Under the pieces are notes generated by a model. It was not told the origin of the DNA and searched no databases. It saw only the letters and a list, made by a program, of their open reading frames with translations. Both the position numbers and the translations under genes were made by a program. From Acidobacteriota bacterium (GTDB taxonomy: Bacteria; Acidobacteriota; Terriglobia; Terriglobales; Acidobacteriaceae), in the NCBI GenBank assembly GCA_018268915.1, contig JAFDVQ010000001.1:310001-374000 (forward strand): a stretch of 64,000 nt of DNA, read 5' to 3'. Position 1 is the first letter of the stretch. Every line of letters starts with the position of its first letter. Positions 35,121-44,485 of this stretch are shown piece by piece.

Positions 35121-35774
35121 ATGACAGTGGCAGAAAAGATAGATGCAAAGTTGGTGAAAGACCTCCGCGAGAAGTCTGGCGCGCCCATGGGCGACTGCCT
35201 TAAGGCTCTGCAGGAGACCAAGGGCAACATCGAAGACGCGTTCGTCGTGCTCCGCAAGCGCGGCATGGCCTCCGCGCAGAAGAAGGCAGCCCGCACCACA
35301 AATGAAGGCGCCGTGGGAACCTACATTCACGCCGGCGGCAAGATCGGCGTCATGGTCGAAGTGAATTGCGAGAGCGACTTCGTTGCACGCACCGAAGACT
35401 TCCAGGATCTCCTCAAGGACATCGCCATGCACATTGCGGCGAGTGATCCGCGGTACGTGCGTCCGGAAGACGTAAGCCCCGAAGATATGGAGCGCGAAAA
35501 GGAAATCTATCGCGCCCAGGCTGCCGCAACCGGCAAGCCCGCGAACATCATCGAGAAGATGCTGGAAGGCAAGATGGCGAAGTTCTACGAAGAAGTCTGC
35601 CTGCTCGATCAGCCTTTCATCAAGGACCAGGCCATCAGCATCAAGGAACTGATCGCGCAGAAGGTTGGCAAACTTGGCGAGAACATCACCGTTCGCCGCT
35701 TCGCCCGCTTTAAAGTCGGCGCACCCGACTGGACGGTGGCTACCACCAAGGCCACTGAAGCCGCAGCTGAATAA
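35121..35774 (+). CDS. tsf: translation elongation factor Ts
   Basis: Nucleotide exchange factor for EF-Tu. The N-terminal UBA-like domain with LVKDLREKSGAPMGDCLKAL and the core motif VEVNCESDFVARTEDFQDLLKDIAMHIAASDP are diagnostic. At 217 residues it is the short form (E. coli 283), lacking one half of the repeated core, as in Thermus and many other phyla. A terminator follows; the usual next gene pyrH is 6.7 kb away. Confidence 0.97.
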   Translation: MTVAEKIDAKLVKDLREKSGAPMGDCLKALQETKGNIEDAFVVLRKRGMASAQKKAARTTNEGAVGTYIHAGGKIGVMVEVNCESDFVARTEDFQDLLKDIAMHIAASDPRYVRPEDVSPEDMEREKEIYRAQAAATGKPANIIEKMLEGKMAKFYEEVCLLDQPFIKDQAISIKELIAQKVGKLGENITVRRFARFKVGAPDWTVATTKATEAAAE

Positions 35775-35805
35775 CAAAGTTCTCCATGGGGTGGATGCAA
35801 CGCCG

Positions 35806-35840
35806 AAGGCCCGGAGCCATAGTTCCGGGCCTTTTTGTTT
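35806..35840 (+). terminator. intrinsic terminator after tsf
   Basis: AAGGCCCGGA pairs with TCCGGGCCTT, followed by TTTGTTTTATT. It ends the ribosomal transcription unit before the convergent DUF3999 gene. Confidence 0.9.
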
Positions 35841-35845
35841 TATTC

Positions 35846-37117
35846 TCAGCCCTCGCTGCTTGGTGGCGTCTGCGACCGCGCCGTGCGCAATGCAATCAAC
35901 CCCAATAAAGCAATCACCACAGCGAGAGCTATCCAGAGCAAAGCGGGATGCCTTTCTGAGAATGGCCGGTCGTCGGGCCGCGACTGAAGCTGAGGATTCG
36001 GCTGCTCGGCACCAGCACTCACGCGAGCCGCGTCTTGTGGGTGTATCACCGTAAACTGCGCAAGATCATAACGGGGTGCACTCAGCGCTGTATCGCCGTA
36101 GTAGAGCGCATATTCCCCAGGTGCAGATTGGAAGCAGATGTCCCGCTCAAACATCTCGAGCCGCACCATGCTCGGCACGAGCGGTGCATCGTCTCCGTTA
36201 TCGATCGTGATGACCCACCGCGAAGGACCGCCAAACACTGCCCGACCGGTCGTAACATCCATGCTCTCGAGATCGATCTTGTGGTCCGCTTGGGTTGTAT
36301 GGACGCGCAGCAGATTGCCCCTCGAAGTGTAGGTCGGTAGAGGCAATGCAGCTTCATCGCGAGGTCTAGTCGAAACCTCTTCCACATTGATCGTCACATC
36401 GCGGCTGAAATTCGCCGGTTGCTCGGGCGCAGAAAACACCACCCGATCCACCGGAACATTTGCCGGCACCGTAAACTCAATCAGCGTCGAGCGATCCTTG
36501 CGCGTGCTCTCGTGGCTCTCGGCTACGGTTACATATGCCGGCTTTGCAGTCGACACCTGCCCCAGCGAAATCCCGCCGACATCTTCTGGATGCAACGGAC
36601 CGCTCACCGAAAAATGGAGGTATCGGAAGTCCGAGGTCGGCAGATGCAGAACTGTACTGCGTCCCAGCCTCTGACGCGACAAATCAAAGATTGTGTAGGT
36701 TCCGACTTTCGTTGCCGGTCCGCCTTGTTGCTGGCTGCCTGCCACGTCGACAGTCGCAATAAAGTCATGCGCCGAAATATTCAATTGCAGATCCGAGTAA
36801 GCGCCCTCGGGCATCGCGGAATCGAACACGATTCTTCTACTTCGCACTCCCAGGTTGAGCGCCGCAATGTTCTGCACGACAGATTGAATCGCCGGCCCGG
36901 ACTTCTGAATCAGATACGGCGCCTCTATGCGGTCGCGATAGAGACGTACATCCGCGAGTCCCGACGCAGCGTGAGCGAAGAGACTGGGATCAACCACCAG
37001 GCATGCCTGTTGTGGTTGCGCGGGAATGTTTGTGAGCGGTCGTTGATAGCGGAAATACCGGATGTCGGCGCTCGGCGCCGCAACCGTAAAGAGAATCACC
37101 GCAGCCAGCCACCTCAC
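35846..37117 (-). CDS. DUF3999-family exported/membrane protein
   Basis: Cleaved leader or N-anchor (RWLAAVILFTVAAPSADI), a long beta-rich extracytoplasmic region, and one C-terminal membrane helix (LLWIALAVVIALLGLIALRTA, about 393-413). FRYQRPLTNIPAQPQQACLVVDPSLFAHAA near the start matches the DUF3999 pattern, and members normally sit beside DUF2339 genes, as here. The GTG start overlaps the DUF2339 stop (GTGA), so the two are coupled. The function is unknown; a joint envelope role is inferred. Confidence 0.75.
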   Translation of the reverse strand: MRWLAAVILFTVAAPSADIRYFRYQRPLTNIPAQPQQACLVVDPSLFAHAASGLADVRLYRDRIEAPYLIQKSGPAIQSVVQNIAALNLGVRSRRIVFDSAMPEGAYSDLQLNISAHDFIATVDVAGSQQQGGPATKVGTYTIFDLSRQRLGRSTVLHLPTSDFRYLHFSVSGPLHPEDVGGISLGQVSTAKPAYVTVAESHESTRKDRSTLIEFTVPANVPVDRVVFSAPEQPANFSRDVTINVEEVSTRPRDEAALPLPTYTSRGNLLRVHTTQADHKIDLESMDVTTGRAVFGGPSRWVITIDNGDDAPLVPSMVRLEMFERDICFQSAPGEYALYYGDTALSAPRYDLAQFTVIHPQDAARVSAGAEQPNPQLQSRPDDRPFSERHPALLWIALAVVIALLGLIALRTARSQTPPSSEG

Positions 37118-38997
37118 GAGTTGTCACTCCCATGCGACCTGAGATTCAACCAGTCTTTCTGATAAACAAACGAAACTGCCAGCAGAAGAGCTCCCAGCCC
37201 GAGGAAGCTCAGGATGCGGAATCCCTGGCTCAACTCACTGATATCTACGATGAATACTTTTCCAATCGCAAATGCGAGCAGCACCAGACCCTGCCAACGG
37301 AAAAACGCGGTCCGCCGCCAGAACCCGATCCCGAGCAGTATCGCGCCGAACAACATGAAGAAGGCCGAGTATGTAAACTGCGCGGCCATCGTGTGCGAGC
37401 GGTATTCGGTATAGTCTCGCCACTGTCCGGACCAGAAAGCATGAATCTCAAGGCTCACCGCAAGCAAGATCAGCGCGTTGACGATCAGCACCGCAGTTCC
37501 TGCAACAGCGGTCCATCCCGGCACGAGATTGGGATCCTCCGCGCGATGCTTGTACGACAGCCATGCCACAAATCCAAAGACAGCGATAGCCACGCAATAG
37601 GTGCCAAAGCGCTCATTGATTACTGGAGTCAAAGAGGCTGAGCGATCGTTTGCTATCAGTACCAACAGTCCCAGGGTGAGGCAAATAAGCGAGAGCACTC
37701 GTAGGAGTTGGGAGTGCATCCGACGGGCTGTCCACAACAATGCAGCTCCTTCGACGAGCCAACCGACCGTCAGCCACCGGCCCTGCGTCTTCAGCGGAAT
37801 CGCTAGCGTGAGAAAAACCACGGCAGTCGAGAGATGCAGGGAACTCAGCGCCGTCGAACTCTCATGGAGACGTCCGCCCGCGCGCAAACGAAGAAGCAGC
37901 AAGTAGAACGCCGCAAACGCCACTGCCAGCCACGGGGCGGTCCAGCTCTCGGTCTTGGGTTCTAGAAGACCGTAGAAGCCTACGAATCCCAGCGCGGCAT
38001 TGCACACTGGCAGAACGATCGTCGCGAAAGCGTCCCATCCCGACTGCTTTCCGGACCCCAGCACACTGGTGCGAACAAGCCGCGGCGCAAACGCAAAGAT
38101 CAAGAAGAAGAGAATCAGGAAAAGACCCGTTCGTCCCGCCTGTGACTGCGAATAGAATTCGATCCACCATCCCGAGACATAGATCACCGTGCCAAGAAAC
38201 GCGCCAAACAGCAGTCTTGACCAGGGCCGCAAAATTACCAGTAGGAGGACAGTGACATCCAGAAGCAGCAGGTAAGCAAACAGCGTTACCTCGGAATTCT
38301 CGCCCGTCGAAACCAGCAGCGGAGTCCCCAGCGCTCCCACTATCGCGTACAGCGCCAGCAGTTCCGCATCCTGCGCCCAGGCGAGGTAGCCATTGAAGGC
38401 CGTCACCGCAATCATCCCGAGGAATGCCACTGGCGCTGGGACCAGGTGATAGAGCGAAAACGCCGCCCAAAGCGATAGGTAGAGAACACCAGTTCCCACA
38501 GCTTTCAGTGAATAGGAGAATGCGATGTAGTTCTTCGCCCGGAATCGCTCCGACCACACAATGATCGCCACACCGGAAATCAGGCCGATCACAACTCGTC
38601 CAAGCGGCCCGATCCATTCATTGTCGATAGCGAATTTCAAGAACCACGCCATCCCGATCAGGATCGCGAGAATGCCGATGCGATTGAACCATTGCGAGCC
38701 TACGCGGCTCTCCAGTGAACGAGTATCCCGTTTCGAAACCGCCGCTGCCGCAAAAGATGGCGGCGGTATCGGGGCATATGTGGCAGCAGGGCTTGCCGCC
38801 GATTCAGCCGGATGCTGAGTCGCGACCACGGCAGCAGGCAATATCGGACTAGGCGCAGGCGGAGGAGCGACGGTCTGCGAAACTGGCAACACGACTCCGC
38901 GACCCCGCAGAGTATCTTCAAGGATCTGTACGCGAGAGCGCAGCTCCCTAAGTTGATCTTCCACACTTCCAGGGCTGTCCGGATTCATTGCCATCAA
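37114..38997 (-). CDS. DUF2339-family polytopic membrane protein
   Basis: A short N-terminal coiled coil (VEDQLRELRSRVQILEDTL), a Pro/Ala-rich linker, then SRVGSQWFNRIGILAILIGM and IGPLGRVVIGLISGVAIIVWS, the family hallmark, followed by roughly 15-18 further hydrophobic segments. The function is unknown. It is the first gene of the coupled DUF2339-DUF3999 pair. It begins 77 nt from the end of uppS on the same strand. Confidence 0.85.
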   Translation of the reverse strand: MMAMNPDSPGSVEDQLRELRSRVQILEDTLRGRGVVLPVSQTVAPPPAPSPILPAAVVATQHPAESAASPAATYAPIPPPSFAAAAVSKRDTRSLESRVGSQWFNRIGILAILIGMAWFLKFAIDNEWIGPLGRVVIGLISGVAIIVWSERFRAKNYIAFSYSLKAVGTGVLYLSLWAAFSLYHLVPAPVAFLGMIAVTAFNGYLAWAQDAELLALYAIVGALGTPLLVSTGENSEVTLFAYLLLLDVTVLLLVILRPWSRLLFGAFLGTVIYVSGWWIEFYSQSQAGRTGLFLILFFLIFAFAPRLVRTSVLGSGKQSGWDAFATIVLPVCNAALGFVGFYGLLEPKTESWTAPWLAVAFAAFYLLLLRLRAGGRLHESSTALSSLHLSTAVVFLTLAIPLKTQGRWLTVGWLVEGAALLWTARRMHSQLLRVLSLICLTLGLLVLIANDRSASLTPVINERFGTYCVAIAVFGFVAWLSYKHRAEDPNLVPGWTAVAGTAVLIVNALILLAVSLEIHAFWSGQWRDYTEYRSHTMAAQFTYSAFFMLFGAILLGIGFWRRTAFFRWQGLVLLAFAIGKVFIVDISELSQGFRILSFLGLGALLLAVSFVYQKDWLNLRSHGSDNS

Positions 38998-39074
38998 CTC
39001 TACCGCAGCCGCTGCAGCTTTTCTACGATAGAGCGGTGAGGCAATGACGATTCTGATCCTCTAAAGGGCCTGGA

Positions 39075-39824
39075 TCATTGCGCGGTCTCTGCAACCAACA
39101 TTGAACTCGCCTTTAATACGGGCACTGCACCAAATCGCCGCTCCCGGTGGCGGAATTCGTAAACTGCCGCGACCAGATCAGATCCCTCAAACTCCGGCCA
39201 CATCCGATCGGTGAAGAACAACTCTGCGTAGGCCGACTCCCAGAGCAGATAATCCGAGAGCCTCTTCTCGCCGCCCGTGCGAATCAACAGGTCAACGTCT
39301 CCGCAATCTGCCGTGAGTCTCTGCGTGATAATTGACCGCATCCGTTCCGCAGTGACTTCGCCTGCGATCCCCTGAACTGCCACAACAGCCTCGGCAATGG
39401 ATGCCTGCGCAGAATAGTCGATCGCGATCCGCAGGTGCAGTGTGCGCTCCATTGCCGTCGCTTTCTCCGCGTTTTCGATCTCCCGCAGCAGCGCGCGAGG
39501 AATCCGGTCACGCCGGCCGATTACTTCGAGCCGTACGCCGTTTTTCCGCAGCCGTTCGCACTCGAGCCGCAGAAAAGCCCGAATAATCCAGAAGATGCTC
39601 TCAACCTCTTGCGCCGGACGCGCCCAGTTGTCCGACGAGAACGCGTAGATCGTCAGCACGCGAACCCCGAGGTCGGGCGCGCTTTCCACTGTACGTCTCA
39701 CAGCGGCGACGCCTGCACGATGGCCGGCAACACGCGAAAGTCCCTGGCGTGTCGCCCATCGCCCGTTGCCGTCCATGATGATGGCGACGTGAATTCCAGC
39801 TTCTTCTCTAATCTTCATAATCAT
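39075..39824 (-). CDS. uppS: isoprenyl transferase (undecaprenyl diphosphate synthase)
   Basis: cis-Prenyltransferase that makes the lipid carrier for cell-wall synthesis. Motifs: [14 protein letters not shown] (catalytic Asp), [54 protein letters not shown] and MWPEF. Length is normal. In many bacteria uppS follows rpsB-tsf-pyrH-frr; here it lies between tsf and pyrH but on the opposite strand, with frr absent from the window. Confidence 0.96.
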   Translation of the reverse strand: MIMKIREEAGIHVAIIMDGNGRWATRQGLSRVAGHRAGVAAVRRTVESAPDLGVRVLTIYAFSSDNWARPAQEVESIFWIIRAFLRLECERLRKNGVRLEVIGRRDRIPRALLREIENAEKATAMERTLHLRIAIDYSAQASIAEAVVAVQGIAGEVTAERMRSIITQRLTADCGDVDLLIRTGGEKRLSDYLLWESAYAELFFTDRMWPEFEGSDLVAAVYEFRHRERRFGAVPVLKASSMLVAETAQ

Positions 39825-39864
39825 TACCTGTCGGGGAGGGCTGTTTGTGCAAATACTGGAGTTC

Positions 39865-41241
39865 TTATTGGCCGGGCGTAGCCGGATCCGGCAGCGAGCC
39901 GTACCAGTCGATCGAGCGTGTCAGATACATCGCGAGCGCAACCGCGGCGAAACTTGCAACCGCGCCGACCAGTAGTGCATTGTCTTCAAGTCTCAGCAGC
40001 ATGTAGATCAGCGCGTATAGCACGCTGAATACCGACAGCGCGCGAATAGCCTGAACACGGCTGGCGAAGATCCAGCCCGCATTTGTCGAAAGCAAAACAA
40101 CCGTTGCCGAGCCCGCAATGAGAAATCCAAAATCAAAACCAATCCGCTCCGCAAGCGACAGCAGCAGAAGATAGAAGATGATTTGAGCCACTCCTACCAG
40201 CGCGTATTGTGCGGGATGCACGCGCTTGTTCGTGGTCACCTCGAATACGAAATAAGACAGGAAGATCAGGCCATTGAAGAGCAAGATGAACTTCAATGAG
40301 CGCGTAACCGACTGATACGGATCGGCCACCTCGATAAAGGAAACGCCAAGTGCGGTCGATTCCAGGCCTGTGATGCTATCGCTGGTTCCCTCGGCCCGCA
40401 CTCCTCGTGCAATGAAGGGAACTGTCCAGTTGGCAGTGAATCCCGAAGGCGTTACGTTTCGACCGACCGGAAGGAATCCACCGTCAAAACTGGGATTCGC
40501 CCAGTCGCCCTGAACCGACAACTGTGTGCTCTTGCCATACGCGAGCACGGCAATGCGCTGTGCTCCCGAAAAGCGCAACGTTGCGGTTGCACTGAACTGT
40601 GTGTTCGGCTGCACCGGGATCGCTCGGGCTCCGAAAAGAGATAAGTTCGTTTTCTGCGCCTGATCCTCACCGAGCGAGAGACTCTGCGACACGTCGGCTG
40701 GAGCGAGCGTCACCGTCTTTCCTCCAACCGTCAGCGTTCCGTCTGTCAAAGCGCCGCGCGCATCGCTTACGCCAACGATGAACTCGGCGCGACTCCAGTC
40801 GAATTCCACGTTCGGTCCCGCCGATGCTGGAACACCATTCAGATCGAAAGACGCAGTGAAATTCAGATCAGCCTGAAATACAGGTACCTTGAACAGCGAT
40901 CTGCGCCGTTCTGCCGTCTGCGTCTTTACAGCGGCCGAAGCTTGTGCCGGAAATACAAGGTAGACTCCATGCCTGCGTGAGCCATCGGGCGAAGAAGGAG
41001 GAATGCTATAAGGAATCGCAAGAGTCGGCCCTAAAAATGTCTGCGACCCGCCGACGTGACTGCTGATCTCCTTCACTACATCGTTCGCGCGATGCGTTCG
41101 TTCATCCACCAGGTCGTCGACAAAGAACGCCGGAATCGTCATCACCAGTGCAAGTCCGCACACGATAAACAACTTCAATCCCATCGACCGCGATTTGATC
41201 CGGGATTGCACCTGCTGCTGAAACATCTGACCGCCGTTCAT
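39865..41241 (-). CDS. creD: CreD-family inner-membrane protein
   Basis: TM1 ([21 protein letters not shown]), a large periplasmic domain ([30 protein letters not shown]), and a C-terminal block of about five helices ([45 protein letters not shown]). The start at 41241 has GGAGG 7 nt upstream and gives 458 residues, close to E. coli CreD (450); the longer frame runs across the regulator gene. A perfect 17-bp palindrome sits 15 nt before the start. CreD affects envelope integrity and beta-lactam/colicin tolerance elsewhere; its biochemical role is unclear. Confidence 0.9.
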   Translation of the reverse strand: MNGGQMFQQQVQSRIKSRSMGLKLFIVCGLALVMTIPAFFVDDLVDERTHRANDVVKEISSHVGGSQTFLGPTLAIPYSIPPSSPDGSRRHGVYLVFPAQASAAVKTQTAERRRSLFKVPVFQADLNFTASFDLNGVPASAGPNVEFDWSRAEFIVGVSDARGALTDGTLTVGGKTVTLAPADVSQSLSLGEDQAQKTNLSLFGARAIPVQPNTQFSATATLRFSGAQRIAVLAYGKSTQLSVQGDWANPSFDGGFLPVGRNVTPSGFTANWTVPFIARGVRAEGTSDSITGLESTALGVSFIEVADPYQSVTRSLKFILLFNGLIFLSYFVFEVTTNKRVHPAQYALVGVAQIIFYLLLLSLAERIGFDFGFLIAGSATVVLLSTNAGWIFASRVQAIRALSVFSVLYALIYMLLRLEDNALLVGAVASFAAVALAMYLTRSIDWYGSLPDPATPGQ

Positions 41242-41255
41242 CAAGCCTCCAGATA

Positions 41256-41272
41256 ACTTTGCAATGCAAAGT
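41256..41272. promoter_or_regulatory. 17-bp palindromic operator candidate upstream of creD
   Basis: ACTTTGCA-A-TGCAAAGT, perfect arms. It matches the site at 42306-42322 at 16 of 17 bases and is placed between the HTH gene stop and the creD ribosome site. Confidence 0.75.
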
Positions 41273-41288
41273 AATTGACCAAAAAATT

Positions 41289-41681
41289 TTAGGCGCCCGA
41301 AGGCTCCAACCCATTCAACAGATCTGGAGCGGTGCCCTCTGATTTCTCCACGCCGGCAGCATCCCTCACCACCTGCTCCAATGTCTCCAGATAGTCGAGG
41401 TACCGCCTGCGGCCTGAAGCAGTGATTCGGCAGATCGTCTGCGGCCGATTGCGATCGTGCCCGCGAATGATCTCCACCATCTTTGCCTCTTCCAGCACGC
41501 TCAGGTGCCTGCTCAAATTGCCATCGGTCAGCGCGCAAAGCTGCTTCAGGTCGTTGAAGCTTACTCCCTTCGGATTCGTAATCAGCGAAGTGAGCACGCT
41601 CAGCCGCGCGCGTTCATGGATGACGCGATCAAGCCCCTCATATGCAAAACGGCCTTCGGAATTGCCCGGCTTAGATTTCAT
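41289..41681 (-). CDS. winged-helix transcriptional regulator (MarR/ArsR-like, HTH_34 type)
   Basis: Winged helix at about 30-95: SVLTSLITNPKGVSFNDLKQ, LTDGNLSRHLSVLEEAKMVE, CRITASGRRRYLDYLE. The start at MKSKPGNSE has GGAAGA upstream and overlaps the preceding membrane-protein gene by 11 nt, so it is coupled to it. Two near-identical palindromes flank this gene's operon, one before the first gene and one before creD, and are its probable binding sites. It most likely acts as a repressor of the three-gene unit, by analogy with small winged-helix autoregulators. Confidence 0.85.
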   Translation of the reverse strand: MKSKPGNSEGRFAYEGLDRVIHERARLSVLTSLITNPKGVSFNDLKQLCALTDGNLSRHLSVLEEAKMVEIIRGHDRNRPQTICRITASGRRRYLDYLETLEQVVRDAAGVEKSEGTAPDLLNGLEPSGA

Positions 41682-42297
41682 CGCGATCTTCCTTCGATCC
41701 CCACAGCAACACCGCAGCCACAATCAACTGACCCACTCCGTATGCCAGGCCCATCGTCCATGGCGAAAGTGCTCGCGTATCGCCCAGAGCGATGCACACC
41801 AACCCTGTGACCAGATACCATCCCCCCGCAGCCGCCATCGGCCGCGGAAGAAAACGGCACGAAGCAAAGACGCCAAGACTGTAGGTGATTTGCCAAAGTC
41901 CAGGCAGCATCCAGATGCTTCCCGGAACCATCCGCACCAGCACGATCGAAATTAGCGCTCCCGCTCCCACCGATGGCAAAAACTGCTCCACCGCCATCAG
42001 GATCATCTCGTCGGCCATACCGGAGTGTATCCGTCGCGTCCGCGTCATCGTCTGCACCCCGATGAGCACAGCCGAAACGATCGCCGTTGTCACCCAGATG
42101 CGCAGGTAATTGCCGATGTGGCTTGCAGGGTCAGGCAGCAGATAAGCCTGCGCCGCCGCGGCCAATCCCGCAAATACACCCGTCGCCGCGAGAGTCGCCG
42201 CCCCATAGCCGCGGAACTCAGTGCTGCGCGCGACCTGTCGGCGAATACTGCTAATGTCCCCCAGAGCCTTATCGAGAGGGTGAAGCGGGAAGCTCAT
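41671..42297 (-). CDS. polytopic membrane protein of the creD operon
   Basis: 208 residues with five or six hydrophobic segments (YGAATLAATGVFAGLAAAA, LRIWVTTAIVSAVLIGVQ, FLPSVGAGALISIVLV, LWQITYSLGVFASC, WYLVTGLVCIALG, GLAYGVGQLIVAAVLLWG) and a cytoplasmic N-terminus (DKALGDISSIRRQVARSTEFRG). I do not recognise the function. It is the first gene of a unit with the HTH regulator and creD. The operator-like palindrome lies 8 nt before its start, overlapping where a ribosome site would be. Confidence 0.8.
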   Translation of the reverse strand: MSFPLHPLDKALGDISSIRRQVARSTEFRGYGAATLAATGVFAGLAAAAQAYLLPDPASHIGNYLRIWVTTAIVSAVLIGVQTMTRTRRIHSGMADEMILMAVEQFLPSVGAGALISIVLVRMVPGSIWMLPGLWQITYSLGVFASCRFLPRPMAAAGGWYLVTGLVCIALGDTRALSPWTMGLAYGVGQLIVAAVLLWGSKEDRDEI

Positions 42298-42305
42298 CGA
42301 ACCTC

Positions 42306-42322
42306 ACTTTACAATGCAAAGT
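42306..42322. promoter_or_regulatory. second copy of the 17-bp palindrome at the head of the creD operon
   Basis: ACTTTACA-A-TGCAAAGT, one mismatch between arms and one difference from the creD-proximal copy. Binding here would block the start of the first gene. Confidence 0.75.
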
Positions 42323-42490
42323 AACGCAACCCGACCGACCTGTCAAGTCACCAACGGGGATACCCCGCGGTTCGCAGCACGAAGCCCCCGACTTTCTTGA
42401 ATCCACGAAATAAACTGACTTGGCCGTGTGGCCGTCCCCGTCTCAGCATCACGAGTCGCCTTTTCACCGGTATGCGATACTCGAAAAGAA

Positions 42491-43195
42491 ATGTACAAGC
42501 GTATTGTTCTCAAGCTTTCAGGAGAAGCGTTAGCTGGGCAGAATAAGTTCGGTCTCGACGCCGTCAAGGTCGCTTCCATCACCGACGAAATCGCCGAAGT
42601 TCACGCTCTGGGCGTCGAAATAGGGATTGTGGTAGGCGGTGGAAACTTCTTCCGGGGAGTGGCTGAACAAGCCAGGGAAATGGACCGTGTCGCTGCCGAC
42701 AACATGGGCATGCTCTCCACGGTCATCAATGCTATTGCCCTTCAGGACTCCCTGGAGCAGCGTGATGTTCAGTGCCGCGTCATGAGTGCCGTTTTCATGA
42801 ACCAGGTAGCCGAGCCTTATCTCCGCCGCCGCGCCGTACGCCATCTTGAAAAAGGTCGCGTCGTCATCTTCGCCGCAGGTATTGGCAACCCGTTTTTCTC
42901 CACAGATACTGCCGCCAGCCTCCGCGCCATGGAGATCAAAGCTGACGTCCTCCTCAAGGGAACTAAGGTCGAAGGCGTCTACAGCGCAGACCCCGTTCTG
43001 GTCAAAGACGCGGTCAAGTATGACGAAATCACCTATATGGAAATCCTGCGGCAGGGCCTCAAAGTGATGGATTTGACCGCCGTGAGCTTGTGCAAAGACA
43101 ATAACCTTCCGATGATCATCTTCAACATGAACCAGCCTGGCAATATTCGCCGTGTCGTCCAGGGCGAAAAGGTCGGTTCGCTGGTAACCGCTTAG
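42491..43195 (+). CDS. pyrH: uridylate (UMP) kinase
   Basis: Amino-acid-kinase-fold enzyme phosphorylating UMP to UDP. Motifs: [84 protein letters not shown]. The ATG at MYKRI gives 234 residues, the usual length; the 21 upstream codons are not family-like. It is normally between tsf and frr, but here tsf is 6.7 kb upstream and frr is not adjacent. Confidence 0.97.
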   Translation: MYKRIVLKLSGEALAGQNKFGLDAVKVASITDEIAEVHALGVEIGIVVGGGNFFRGVAEQAREMDRVAADNMGMLSTVINAIALQDSLEQRDVQCRVMSAVFMNQVAEPYLRRRAVRHLEKGRVVIFAAGIGNPFFSTDTAASLRAMEIKADVLLKGTKVEGVYSADPVLVKDAVKYDEITYMEILRQGLKVMDLTAVSLCKDNNLPMIIFNMNQPGNIRRVVQGEKVGSLVTA

Positions 43196-43252
43196 AACTC
43201 TCCACAACACTGCAGCTATCACGATTGCTATCGCGCTGGGGCGGATTGGTTT

Positions 43253-44416
43253 ATGAAGCTTTCAGATCCACCGGCCACCGTGTCGCGCGAACGGGGAAAA
43301 GCGTCTAACCAGCCAGTGGAGATGGAGAAGCCAGCGCGGCTCGACGCCCTGACGGGTCTGCGCAGTTTCGCCGCCGTCAATATTGTCCTCTTCCATTTCT
43401 CCAATCCCGACTGGTTTGGACCGCTCGCGCCGGTAGTCAACGCCGGTTACGCCTCGGTAAGTTTCTTCATTCTGCTTTCGGGTTTCGTTCTGGGATACAA
43501 CTACAACGCCCGGGCCCGCGCCGGAAAGCTGGAGACCAAGCGCTTTTATGAGGCGCGATTTACGCGGCTCTATCCCATCTACCTTCTCAGCCTGCTTCTC
43601 GCCTTCAAACTGCTGCCCATCGAATGGGGTTCCCACACCCATGGAATGTTCTGGGCCGGTGTCGTCTTATCGCCGCTGCTTTTGCAGGGATGGATCCCCG
43701 AGATCGCAACATTCCTGAACACTCCGGCGTGGACCATGTCTGCAGAATCTTTCTATTACGTTCTTTTTCCGTGGATGGCGCGATGGAAGAAGCCGGAACG
43801 CGTCAGTCCGCACCTCGCAAAGATGGGCATGGTCTGGCTCCTCGGCCTGGTGCCAGGAACGCTCTATGCCATCTTCAACCCCGATGGCCTCGCTCACGTC
43901 GACCGCTTCAGCTATGGCAAATGGCTTCAGGCCCTGAAATACATGCCCATCCCTCATCTCGCCAGCTTTGTATTTGGAGTACTCTTAGCCGAGCTGGATG
44001 AGATTGTCCCCCGCATGGGAATGCACCGGCTGGTGTTGGGGATATTCGGATTTGCAGCAACATTTTTCGTTCTGACGCAGGCGCAGCATTTGCCGTACCC
44101 TCTCCTCCACGATGGCTTCTTCATGCCACTGTTTGGTTGCATTGTCCTCGGACTGGCCGGCATCAACCCGCTGTCGAAGCTCTTCGGGTTGGCGCCACTC
44201 GTCTTCGTGGGCGAGGCAAGCTATTGCCTGTACCTGCTCCACTTCAATCTATGGAACATGATTCACGATTCGCATCTGCTCGACCGTGTGGGACTGGCGC
44301 GCTTCGATCCATGGATCAGTTATCTCCTTCTGATCGGTCTCGCGCTCATTGCTCTGCACTTTGTCGAGAAGCCCGCGCAGCGCATCCTCCGCAACTGGAT
44401 GCACGTGTGGCGATGA
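43253..44416 (+). CDS. acyltransferase family 3 membrane protein (OafA/YrhL-like)
   Basis: About ten membrane helices. The family pattern is ARLDALTGLRSFAAVNIVLFHF with the catalytic-site His in LFHF, FFILSGFVLGYNYNARARAG, RFYEARFTRLYPIYLLSL, and a late helix CLYLLHFNLW. These enzymes transfer acetyl or other acyl groups to surface sugars or peptidoglycan. The target is unknown. The gene is alone, 57 nt after pyrH, and ends at a strong bidirectional terminator. Confidence 0.88.
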   Translation: MKLSDPPATVSRERGKASNQPVEMEKPARLDALTGLRSFAAVNIVLFHFSNPDWFGPLAPVVNAGYASVSFFILLSGFVLGYNYNARARAGKLETKRFYEARFTRLYPIYLLSLLLAFKLLPIEWGSHTHGMFWAGVVLSPLLLQGWIPEIATFLNTPAWTMSAESFYYVLFPWMARWKKPERVSPHLAKMGMVWLLGLVPGTLYAIFNPDGLAHVDRFSYGKWLQALKYMPIPHLASFVFGVLLAELDEIVPRMGMHRLVLGIFGFAATFFVLTQAQHLPYPLLHDGFFMPLFGCIVLGLAGINPLSKLFGLAPLVFVGEASYCLYLLHFNLWNMIHDSHLLDRVGLARFDPWISYLLLIGLALIALHFVEKPAQRILRNWMHVWR

Positions 44417-44429
44417 GCAATTGCATCAG

Positions 44430-44473
44430 TAAACGCGAAAAGCCCAGCCGATTGGCTGGGCTTTTCGCGTTTA
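44430..44473. terminator. bidirectional terminator between the acyltransferase and the first lactonase-like gene
   Basis: A perfect 20-bp stem, TAAACGCGAAAAGCCCAGCC with its exact complement, and a GATT loop. Its A/T-rich segments can serve convergent transcripts from both sides. Confidence 0.9.
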
Positions 44474-44485
44474 CCCTACATCAAG

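Noticed and set aside
41242..41538. 99-codon N-terminal extension of creD
   Set aside because: It overlaps the HTH regulator gene and the operator palindrome; GGAGG and normal family length support the start at 41241.
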